Assembly: GCA_921293015.1 (NCBI GenBank)
Contig: OV121087.1
Coordinates: 136,501-200,500, forward strand
Source of the DNA: Phorcus lineatus
Taxonomy: Eukaryota > Mollusca > Gastropoda > Trochida > Trochidae
DNA length: 64,000 nucleotides
Direction: 5' to 3'
Positions 1 to 10,900 of this stretch are shown one piece after another. The translations under genes were made by a program, and so were the position numbers. Below the pieces are notes generated by a model. It was given only the letters and a program-made list of their open reading frames with translations. It did not search any database and was not told the DNA's origin. Within the stretch, counting starts at the first letter, position 1. The number at the start of each line of letters is the position of its first letter.

Positions 1-181
1 CTCTCCTTCCCCAAAAACAGTTAGTTCTATAAAAAAATCAAATAAATTTTTCTCAAAGAGGGTTGAAGACTTATTCACAGTAGATGTTCAAATAATGATT
101 CGAATTTTTCTAATCCAAAGAAGATATTTAAACTAAAACCATCAATACATGCATACTAGTCATATTCATATAAGAAAATAT

Positions 182-318
182 TCAATCTTTACTGTAACCA
201 ACCTGAAGTTCACAAGACGAACAAATTGTACGGTTGAATGGACACAGATGCGATACAGTAACCTTTCTTGTTCTGCTAATCCATGCCGTATTGATCCCAG
301 AACACAGCACAATACACG
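182..318 (-). CDS. Possible terminal exon of the unknown gene
   Basis: After an ATTATCAG acceptor at 319-320 the minus strand stays open for 44 codons and stops at TGA (182-184). The entry phase matches what exon 16 needs. The peptide includes CPFNRTICSSCELQ. A second frame is also open as far as 203, and no homology is known to me, so this is only a candidate. A repeat fragment or an exon of another gene is equally possible. Confidence 0.22.
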
Positions 319-2711
319 CTGATAATCCCCACATAATTGGACTACAAGTTAAAGTGGTCTAGTCATGTCATAATTCTACAGGAATGAGCTTTTTTTTCAC
401 AACAACTATTAACATAAAATAGAAAACAGAGCAATTGGCTCTGTAGCTCATCATTTCATTATTTTATAGATTGTAAAGAAAAATCTTCTGGAATAAGATA
501 ATGCACAATTTCTAGATATCTAAAACAGTAACTTTCAAATGTGATATACAGATTGCAATGATAAGAAAAATGATTAAAAAGAACACTATGCATGCTGTCA
601 TTCACGTATGGGGAATGAAGAAAACATATTCTTCTTAAATATAATAAAAGATTATGAGTGGAACTAAAGCTAATTAAGAACAATATCTTGACTAAAATCC
701 AACAGGAAAAACAGTAGGCTGTACACACAGGTCTCTCTTCATGTGTCTCAAAGTTGAACATATGTATGTATACCTGATAGGTTTATTTTAGTCTATATCT
801 GACCATCAAAAATAGGAGTCACACGATATTCAATGGATTATAGCAACAATGTTATACAGATCAACCCCATATCACTCAACTAGGGTAGGGATATTGTCCT
901 CATATCACATACAGTAACCAAGTGCAGGTCTGTTACTGATATATCTGCACGTAAAACTATGTCATAAGTGCAGTCAAATACTCTCAAAACAAATCCACTA
1001 CTTATCCACCATTCCTAGCCTCTGGATCACTTTAATAGTATCAGTCATTGTACTCTCAGATTAGATACAAATGGTACAAGTCTGTGTAATCATTGGGTAA
1101 TATCTTGTTGGTCGCCATGTGTGCTTAAGAAACAAGAATATTTTGATAGAAATAAAATACATATACTAATATAAAGATTTTTTTAGCAGAATAACTGAAA
1201 GAGCAAACAGTAAATGGCATGCTTAAAAATGTATTTCCATAAACAATTCAATAAGATTCAAACCAGAATAAATGTACTTATAACCTTATTAGTTATTTGA
1301 ACTAGGAGAATAAGAGTTATCAATTAATAAGACTCAATCCCACAACAAAGCCTTGTCAGAGAATAAACCTGTACAAAATATGTTTAGTCCATATTAATCG
1401 TCGATTTTTCCCAGTGTTAACAAGTTTTTATTCATTTAAGAATTTTTTTTTAGAACTTATCAATTCAGTGTTAAGGAAAGGAACACCTTTTAACAAAGTT
1501 TTTGCCTCTAATACATATAATTTTCAAAAGAGAATCAATAATTGTGTATGCATCTTGTTAAAATAATCATTTGATTACACTGTGATCATAGTATAATTGT
1601 TCATTGTTCAAGAGCATTCACTGTGTTATTGTGTCATAACAGGTTATTTAATGGGCAAGTGAGTGAACCAATTACCGAATAACCATCATTCAATAAAATA
1701 TAAAATCAATATTATATCAAGATAGGAGAGAAATTGATAGCCCAGATCAAACAATCCTTTAAAACAAACATGTTTTGAAATAATCTTAAATAATAAAATA
1801 TGATCATAAAAAATTGGGAATTAAAGCCCAAATAAGTTCACAGCAAATGTAATTAAAATATTGTTTCCCTTAAATGAAACATAAATGGAAAGAATTCAAA
1901 ATGGCGTTAGAAAATAAGTAAAAAGCAAATAGGAAGAATCAAAGATTTGTAGTAACGATTCATAAATATTTCAACACACAATGCATGTATGATATTTGTT
2001 AACCGCTGATGTATTAAACTCACCTATGTTTTGTTACAGGTTCTCAAATAACTCCATTGCAGTATATCAAACACTCATTCCATTTGAAAAAAGCACTCAC
2101 ACATTGAAATATATTAACTAGAATCCAGGAAGATTATCAAAAAGATTTATATCCGAGGTCCAACCTCTCCACTCAACTGGCCATTCAGGCTCAAGTGGGC
2201 ACAAACTCCACAGAACCAGCTCAATCCCTCACACTTAACCTCATTTCTATACTTATACCCTGATTGGTATGATAAAAAGCGTATTGCTCAAGGAGGGTGC
2301 GAAAGGATCTTATATGAACATCAAAAAAATTCTTAAGATTGTAGAGATGGATTTTACAAATTTATACTCTGTAAACAGTGATATTTTTATCTGCAATAAC
2401 AGATGAATTCTTCTTTTTATAGTTGCAAAAGACATATCAAAATGAATTCATATATCTACTAACATTAAAAAATAATCCTATCAAAAAATATTTCACATAA
2501 CCACATATGTCTGACATAAAATGATAGCATAATAGATTTAATTCAGATTGTCATATCAATTGAATCTAATAAAAAAAATATCAGATTGACATTATAATTA
2601 CAGATAACTGCACATAAATAAAAGACGTGTGTCTGTACATTATCTTTACTTATACTTTATCTACATTCCTAATACTCCTCATTATCAGATTTAAAATGAG
2701 TTATTTCAATA
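319..2711. other. AT-rich sequence without a recognised gene
   Basis: No convincing exon or complete element is seen. At 438-458 a piece resembles the left edge of the repeat block near 54310 (GGCTCTGTAGCTCATCA). A donor-like GGTGAGT on the minus strand at about 2030 could mark a non-coding exon of a neighbouring gene, but nothing supports it further. Confidence 0.3.
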
Positions 2712-2715
2712 TTAA

Positions 2716-5160
2716 CCCTTAAGATGCGGGTCCCGGGCCTGTCCGGGTTGAAATTTGCTTTGACCGCATGTCCTCTGGGCGAGATGCGACATCCAAACTC
2801 TATTTTTCTCACGCTAGCTCATTAACGCCGAGGTTCACAGTAGCGAAGGACGGGCAATTGTTGCACGGCAGTAGTGTCAGTTCAACGCTAGTACTTTCCG
2901 TCCGTGTGTCGCTAAGCTACCGAATTTTGTTTCGTTGGTGTTCTAAATAATGCGCGTAGATGTTCCGAAAATTATGCAACGATTGATAACGTTTATCGTA
3001 CCGAAAATAAGCTTTAAAATCACTTAATTTTCCCCCACTCCCCGCCGCACGTGCTAATAGCCTGTGGGCACTTTCTACCCTCTCGCACGAGCTTACCGCC
3101 CCGCGCGTGCTATCGTTTGCTTACAAGCCTGCACTCACACCAAACGTACAACCTTATATCGCACGCCCTATGCTCTGAACCCTTGGGCGGATTTCAATAC
3201 CGGTTGGATCATTTGAAAGAGCAGAAAATTGTCTTCAATTCAATATAAAATACGTAACTACGCTACCTGAATTGAAGATACAGCATGTGCCGCAAAAAAG
3301 GTGATTTTTACATATTTTTAGTTTTACACCATTTTGTCACACCAATTTTTACATGATGTGCTCAACGTATTTTGACAATTTTTATATCAAAAGACAGAGA
3401 GAAAGATTGTCTTTCTTTCCATGTAAAATGTGTACATGCGCGATAATAAATAAAGACACAGCAAGCGCCGCACAAAAAGCTAATTTCTCGATTCAAATCA
3501 TGTAAACTGAACGGCGATTTTGACATGTGCCTTTCTTTCGCTCATATCTTCTCAACAGCTAGGCGTATTTTGAAATTGATTACATCGTGATAAAGAAGGA
3601 ATAATTGTCTTCGATTTGATATAAAAAAATTATATACACCATATAGAATAAAGATACAGCAAGTTCCGCAAAATTGTGACTTTTGTATATTCTTTACGTT
3701 TTTACCATTTTCTCGCACTTTATATCACATAAACTTCTCGGTAAATTTTGCAATTTCATATATCAAAATATAGAGAAAAGGATAATCTTTATTGCCATGT
3801 AAAATTGGTATGTACAAGAAAATCAGAAAGGACCCGGCGCGCATCGCACAAACAGGCAATTTCTCTATTTATATTTTGTTTACCGAGAAGCGATTTATTT
3901 TCAACTGCTTTTTACACTTCCTATCCATTTAACGGCAGAGCGCATTATCGACATTTTTATATCACAATAAAGAGGAAAGGATCGTCTTCAATTCTATATA
4001 AAATTTGCAAATTACAATTAGACAATAAAGGAGCGGTTAGTGATGTCGCAATTATCAAAATCTGTTCTAAAATACCCGAGGGTACCATCTTTGCAAACTT
4101 TATATATTCCAAACAAAGTGGTACATATTTATTATGTTCATATCATCGTAAAGCAGAAAGAAATGCCTTCATTTTCATGTGTACTTTGCCCATATTTGCA
4201 TCAAAATAAAACGTGTGGAAACGATGCGACATATGTTGCGGTAAGGCGATTATCAAAGAATTTATTACTAGCTATACCCACGTTTCGTTGGTAATAACTT
4301 CTAATTACAGTGCAAAAGATTGTTATGATTTATTTCTTCGTAAAGAAGAATAAATTGCCTTCAATTCCATATATAATTTGCATGTATACAAAGCGAATAA
4401 CATGATTTATAAAGTTGGAAATAAAGACAATTTATATTGTGTGTGAGTGTATGTTTCAACGGGGATACCCCGCCTGCACGCGCTGAGCGCGTGCGTTTCC
4501 TCGGGGCTATTAGCTTAGTAATATTACTGTGGGGGTCAGAGCGTTATCGGGATTTATCACTACCCTGTTTTCGTAATTTATATCTTTCGTTTAGGATGGC
4601 GTATCGTAATAAAATTTATCGTGAAATATAGAGCAAGAAATTAGCTTCAATTCCGTATATAATTTGCATGTGTGCACTCAGTGATTAAATGATTTTATAA
4701 TGTTTGAAATGAAGACAATTTTTAAAATTTTGTAAAATTCGTTCTAAACATATTATAAAAATAATTTTTATATCGATGTGAAGAGGAACTATTCATCTTT
4801 AGTTTCGTTTTGATTTCGCGCATGCGCTCTTGGAATTTATTGAGTTACGGCGCCCGAATTGAAAACAAGTTTACTTCAGTTGTAGAAACCGTTCCAGGGG
4901 TGATAGAAATTTCATTCAAAGTGTCAAGTAAGTATCATCCATTTGTAACACGGGATTCGCCGACTAGCTTTTTATAAAACGACGATAATGTCCGTATTTC
5001 GCCATGTAAACACGCCATATGTTGTTAAAACGGTCGCATCTGGCGGCGCTGGAAAATTCGGCCACAGGGGCTAATTGCGCTATAACGGTAGCGAGGCGAG
5101 TGCTGGAAAATTCAGCCACGGGGGCAAAACTGGTCAAAATAATATTCAGCAACTTAAGAG
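2716..5160. mobile_element. piggyBac-like non-autonomous DNA transposon
   Basis: The 2445-bp block is bounded by TTAA at 2712-2715 and 5161-5164, the target used by piggyBac elements. Its ends are inverted and similar: CCCTTAAGATGC on the left, CTCTTAAGTTGC (reverse complement) on the right. The base composition changes sharply at both borders. Near the right end a subterminal motif (GCTGGAAAATTC.GCCAC.GGGGC) occurs twice. I see no transposase frame, so it would need a partner in trans. The TIRs are short, so the family is probable rather than certain. Confidence 0.5.
3221..4680 (+). repeat. Decayed dimeric tandem array, period about 375 bp
   Basis: Two related motif types alternate inside the piggyBac-like element. 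Type A (TTGTCTTCAATTC.ATATAAAAT) starts at about 3221, 3593, 3969 and 4341. Type B (TTGTCTTTCTTTCCATGTAAAA and variants) starts at about 3396, 3771 and 4151. A-to-A and B-to-B steps are 372-380 bp and A-to-B steps about 175-182 bp. A further A-like piece is at 4632. Confidence 0.55.
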
Positions 5161-5904
5161 TTAAAAGCCTGGTAATTATGAATAATAGCAATATCTTTTT
5201 CATTTAGAAATGAAGAGATAAAAGTATACCATGTTATAATTTCAGGAATCATTTTTTTTACATTGATAACATTCATTCTATTTTATTTCAAGCATTGATG
5301 ACAAATAATTCTAAATTAACTATTTAAGAAAATGTTAATGATAAATATTGCAACAAAGTCCCAAATTTCGTATCATATTGCAATACTTGTTTTTTTTTCT
5401 GCAAATGTAGCTCTCGCAATTAAGGTGAGGATTTAGTACAGGTAAACTCCAAAGCTGGTCCAGAAAAGTCATGTAAAGAACCTGTATGATTTATAGCTGT
5501 GTCAACAAGCGTTATGTTCAATATCTAGTTTTATGATTCAATAAAGAACTTAGTTTATTACACAGACAAAGAACCTCCGTTATCAGCTGATATGAAAGTA
5601 ATATGTCAATATGGATATCACTTATCAAATAGGTTACTGTGGAATGTTGGGATTAATTTTCTTGATCTCAATAGAACAAATGTTAAATATTTGCCTGCAA
5701 AACTAATGAGTGGTGAATGTCTATATCTATGTTTTTGAAAATATTTTAAAATTTTACAGTGAGTTGGCCACGTCACATCTTTACTTGATGTTATTCATAT
5801 ATTTGCAGAATAAACTATTTTAACGAAAGACCAGCTCAGTCATATCCATCAGTGGCTAGGGCCCTTGACAACCCATTTAATGGTTTGGTGTGCTGTGCTG
5901 AGAT

Positions 5905-6224
5905 TTTTGAAGCTCTCTTAGGGCTGAGATAGTCTTAAATACCATACTATCTTAGGGCTGAGATAGTCTTAAATACCATACTATCTTAGGGCTGAGATTG
6001 TCTTAAATACCATACTATCTTAGCACTAAGATAGTCTTAAATACCGTACTATCTTAGGGCTGAGATAGTCTTAAATACCATACTATCTTAGGGCTGAGAT
6101 AGTCTTAAATACCATACTATCTTAGCACTGAGATAGTCTTAAATACCATCCTATCTTAGCACTGAGATAGTCTTAAATACCATCCTATCTTAGCACTGAG
6201 AGAGCTTTTAAAATCTAGGCCCTG
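5905..6224. mobile_element. hAT-like MITE with internal minisatellite
   Basis: The right end reads, in reverse complement, CAGGGCCTAGATTTTAAAAG followed by CTCTC. The left end has GAGATTTTTGAAGCTCTC. The same termini bound a short element at 27016-27126. CAGGG-type ends recall hAT elements. The interior has become a 34-bp tandem repeat. No target duplication is clear. Confidence 0.45.
5917..6202 (+). repeat. 34-bp palindromic minisatellite, about 8 copies
   Basis: Units begin CTTAGGGCTGAGATAGTC or CTTAGCACTGAGATAGTC and repeat every 34 bp. Each junction forms a short hairpin (CTATCTTAG...CTGAGATAG). The sequence resembles the subterminal part of the surrounding MITE, so the array probably grew from it. 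Confidence 0.8.
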
Positions 6225-7800
6225 TTTATTGATCATCCATATAAAGGAAGCGTTACTGCTGCGATTAAGCTGAAACTAAAATTTCTCCAACTTGACTGTC
6301 ATTGTGCTGCCATTATGTTGCCATTGTGACATCACACATGCAGCAGTCTTACACTTACGTTATAATGCAGTATAAATTGCTTTGATGAATGATAATTTGT
6401 GATATCTGCCACCTGTGGTTACAATCTCCACTTAATGTTTTGTAAAGAGTGTACTTTGTATGTCGTGTACTTTGCAAGGGATTTAGTAAAGAAAGTGTGT
6501 TTGTTCAGAGCTTTGAAAAAGAATGGTGGTATTTCATTCGAACATGTCAACAATGGCAACATCTGGTCACCTACTAGCTGCACTAGCTGCAGAACTGTAG
6601 CTATATAACCTCTTCCCCCCAGTATCATCGAGTTTATATACATTCAATGGCTCGGTTATTTTCACGAATGCACAAATAATTGTGTACAATCTATTTTGAA
6701 TTTTCATCAGCATAGAACATATTTTATTCAAGCATATAACAAAAATGTCATCTCTGGTTACGATCTTCACTTAACTTTAATTTTTTCATTTAGACTTGTT
6801 TACTCTTTATAAGCTAGAAAAGAGGTTCCGTTGACCGTCTCTACCATCGCACAGCTGGATGGACTTTGAGAAATATCTACAGTGGTCATATCTTAATAAA
6901 TAACTTCACAGCTAGCAACTGCCATCTGTGGTCAGTTTCTGGTGTCCTGGCTACCACACGATGGCTGGTTCTTGCCATGAGTGCACAGAGATCAGAGATC
7001 TGTGTACTGTGCATTTACATCAGTGGGGAGTGTGACCCTCAGAATTGACCTCAGGAACTTTACCTGGTCACATGTGGGGCTTGTTGACAACCCCATTGTC
7101 TCTTTGATCAGTGCCTCATTAACTCAATTACTAAGGTAAACATCCACTCCAACTCATTATCATTAATCAAAGAAAGAGATAATCCTTACCAAAAGCTTTC
7201 AAATAATTCCTGGTTTTGTTCTTGAATGCACAAAGATTAGCACTTTTGTATTTAAATCAGCTGAAAGGGTTTGAGGCTATTACCCTAAGATTTGACCAAG
7301 GAATATTACCTTGTCACAGGTGGGTGGCTTATTCATGACCCCAATCTCTTTCTAGCCAGCCCCTCCTTCACAAAATTATCGTAACTAAAGTTAGATGTAA
7401 CTCTCATTATTTACAGTTAAGCCAAGCGAGAGTATCTTTGCTAAGGTTAACCTTAACTTTTTATCTTTAACCCAGAGACTCATTATCCTCACTAACATCT
7501 TTATAAAGGGATTCACTGCCATGCTGCACAGAAATTTCTAGTAACCTCCCATTTTTCACCTTTTCTTTTGACAAGAAAGCTTATGTGGTCAGTTTTCCTA
7601 GAATGAAGTAGCATTAACTTCTTCTTTAAAAGGGGGCCTAAATATACTAAGCATTGGTCCAATGGCGGCGAAGGGATCAATTCACTGCCATGATTCTCTG
7701 AAATTACCACTGACGTCACTCTAAATTTCATTAATTAATTCTTTAAACATCATTTAGCATCCTGTGTCCATCAAAATATGTGGAAAAACATCTAAAATCT
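6225..7800. other. Intron or 3' flank of the unknown gene with local duplications
   Basis: No exon is recognised. A ~250-bp segment around 6970-7140 recurs diverged at 7225-7400 (shared: GTTCTTG...TGCACA, TTTACCTGGTCACA/ATTACCTTGTCACA, CCCCA.TCTCTTT). Shorter related pieces occur at 6398-6460 and 6735-6780. Confidence 0.4.
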
Positions 7801-7810
7801 CCAAACTCAC

Positions 7811-7925
7811 CACTGCGCCGACCACCAAGGCCCTTTGAGGAGGTGACAAAACTAAGATACTCGAGAGCCTGGGCGTTGCTGGCCATCGAACCCGGGGAGC
7901 AGTTCCTGATGTTCTTGAAGAACTC
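7811..7925 (-). CDS. Unknown gene, exon 16 (last exon identified with confidence)
   Basis: A 115-bp exon between acceptor CCTCTCTAG and donor AGTG|GTGAGT encodes EFFKNIRNCSPGSMASNAQA and a Gly/Arg-rich end. It leaves phase 1, so the coding region continues at lower coordinates. Confidence 0.65.
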
Positions 7926-10900
7926 CTAGAGAGGAACAAGTAAAAAGTATGAATTTTTTATTCAACTATTCAAGCTGTGACATTGTTTTATTTTTTAATT
8001 AATTCATAGGTTTGTTATTGGAAATTGATGATAATAACAGTTATAAGTTAATTTACTTTTGTAAATCCAAGAATCTCAGGAATAATGTGACATGACTATA
8101 TAACCTAAGCATTGCTTGATGTCATAATCACATCGTCTATGAGATCACATAACTATTCAACTTCATCAATAAAATAAATAAATATAAGTGAAATAGAGAA
8201 ATATATATAATAGTATAACATCAAGAGAGTCTCATGACATTTGAGTATTGCTAATGATAACATTCCAAAATCACTGCATGTCGAATATGATATATATATA
8301 TATATAGGTGTCATGTTTTGACAATCAGATAGTAATTTTGAATGACTGGATCAAACTGAAAAATACTTACATCATCATATCCAAACAAGGATCCAAAGGA
8401 ATCTCTCCTACAAGTAGAATAGAGAATAAATTAGTCCCTTATATAGAAATATATCAATTATTTCTGATATCTCTATGTGATAGCAATGTCTCACTGAAGT
8501 GGAGTAAAGTAAAGAGGAGGTTGCAGGGTTTGAGCGCCATCCATTAATCTCGTTTCATTGGTAAGTAGGAGATATTGACCAACCAGGAGAGAATATAAGA
8601 ATAATCAATAAGATGCGAGGGATTACAGTTCATCTGTGCTGAGAGAATTATTGTGATAAAATTCGAAGCTTTAGCGATAAACTGAAAGTCCGAGCTTTGA
8701 GTTGGTTATTCTTTTTCAAAGTCAAATTGTAGAATTGTTATGGTACGTTTGGAAAATACCTTTGTGAAGGCAAGTGGCAAGTTAACTTGGTCATTGTATT
8801 CATGTGAGATGAACGACTATTATTATGTCATGATTTTCATTCGCACAACCAAATAAAATACTAAAACAAACCACATATAAACACTTAATGTTTCATGTTA
8901 TTCCAAACAAAATGAGAAACAATGTTTGTTTTAAGTCAGGTTGAGAGGTGTATGCTCGTGAAATGGAACCCTGGGGTTGTAATGGAGGAAATATAGTATG
9001 TTTGATAAGTACTGACCGAGAGTCGCTGGTGCCGAGGAGGTGTTGTACGACCATGAGCGAATCCACATCCTGCTGGTCCACCTCCACGGTCGTGTGACTC
9101 GCCGCCTGGGCTATACGTGCGTTTGTGTCACTCTGCTGTCAGGAAGATAAGAACAATATTAGTTGTAGAAGAATATTTGAATCCTAAAACAACAACAAAT
9201 TTTATTTATGAGATAGGTTTGTACATTGGTGTTGCTCTGCTGCTCAGGTTAATTTTATTTTTAAACAAAAGGAAAAAGAACAAACAATGTCAGTATTCCA
9301 TGTCTTCTTACCAAAGTTTATGCTTGTCAGAGCTATACATAAACACATGAAAGCTTTGACCTTCTGTACAAGCTAATAAAAAGTTGTTCTAGCATTTCTT
9401 TCCGAGAAAAAAAAAGGCTCCTTCACACTTAAACAAAGTTTTTCAGTAATGTCACAAAACGTTGGTCCATGACATCAGCTACATATGGCTCTGGTCAAGG
9501 ATTTTCAAATCACTGCTGAATTTCATTCACTAAAATTATTTTTTTAGAAGGAGAAAACAGGACTAAAGCAATTTCAAATTAACATGCTAGAGAAGAAATA
9601 TAGTAGCTTCAACCATCATGCTTTAACTGCAATAGTTAAGGAGCAAAAAATGACAAAGATGCTTGTCTGAACTAAACTAATACATCACAGATAACAGTGT
9701 TGACCTTCTGTACAAGCTATCAACTACTTATTGACTAGCATTGTTTCCTAGCGCACAATAAAGTTGAGTTTTTGAGTGGCGTAACGAAACAATGATCCAT
9801 GACGTCAAAAACAATAGCGCTATGATGATATTAGCAGCGGCTCTGGTTAAGAATTTTCAATTCACTACCTAATTTTATTCACAAAATCTATGTTTTGTAA
9901 AGAGAAAATACAATTAAAACAATTTCAAACCTTCATGCTAGCCTACACTACTCCATTAATGTCTACTTCTCTCTACACAAAATCTGATAAGAAACAATTT
10001 CCTACCTTCTTTGTGTTCCACTTCTTCCGAGCTGAGACCGGTGCAGTTTTGGGTCTACTCCCGGCGGAGGTTGAGCCGGCCGACCTCATGGACTTCGGCC
10101 TGTTGAGGTTCTTGATGTACGTGTGACCTCCGAACTTCGTCTTACCCCACCTGCATGGTTTGGGACTTTAGTGGCTTAATTGGTTAATGATTTGAAATAA
10201 CTTGATTGATTTAAATGCTTGGTTTGATATCTCTCTCTTCTCTGAATTTAACTTCATGATATATAGATATTTCTTTACAATTTCATGTGACAAAGATAGG
10301 GTTCTAAGTGCTTGATGAAAACAAAATATAACATGTTATATTTGAATAAACAAACATATACATATTATGATACAACATGTTATATTTGAGTGAATTGTTC
10401 CAAATCAATTATTGAATTGGAGCTACAAGATCATTCAATTGAATTGGTTTAACACTTGGGTTTAAAATTTTCTTTGATTAATTTCAGGTGTTTGCAAGAA
10501 ATTTATTCACAACCCCTCTTTTGAACTCCTTGAAATATATCAACAGTTACTCACTTATATCTGTTAGAATTTGGTGTGATCTTTCCACGCCAGTCAATTG
10601 CCGAAGCCGACCTTGGAGGAAGAGCTGACCTTGACCTCTCGGCAACCTCTGGGTCATCCATAAGGATGTCATCGGTTGGAGAATTCACCAGCTGAGATCG
10701 GGAGGGGGATGATCTAGAATAAATAATAATTAAATAAATATTTTGAACCATATCATCAAATGTTGACTCAAATCAATAATACTCATACCATATAAATAAT
10801 ACTAGTACCATATCAATAATACTTGTACCATATCAATAATACTAGTACCATGTCTATAACACTAGTACAATATCAATAATACTTGTACCATATCAATAAT

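Noticed and set aside
2025-2240. Possible exon on the minus strand ending in CATAG|GTGAGT
   Set aside because: Stops in all plausible frames and no linked exon; at best a non-coding first exon.
2768-2950. Small plus-strand frame near the left end of the piggyBac-like element
   Set aside because: Short and with no relation to known proteins; sits in subterminal non-coding sequence.
3748-4209. 153-codon plus-strand frame in the piggyBac-like element
   Set aside because: It crosses the repeat monomers and its composition is that of the array; no transposase motif.
5917-6202. CRISPR-like regular repeats
   Set aside because: There are no unique spacers; the units are contiguous and the genome is eukaryotic. 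The same holds for the arrays at 10765 and 14912.
7754-7939. Alternative frame through exon 16 (SSSRTSGTAPRVRW)
   Set aside because: It would follow if exon 15 used the GTCAGT donor, but the peptide looks less protein-like than EFFKNIRNCSPG; kept only as a caveat.
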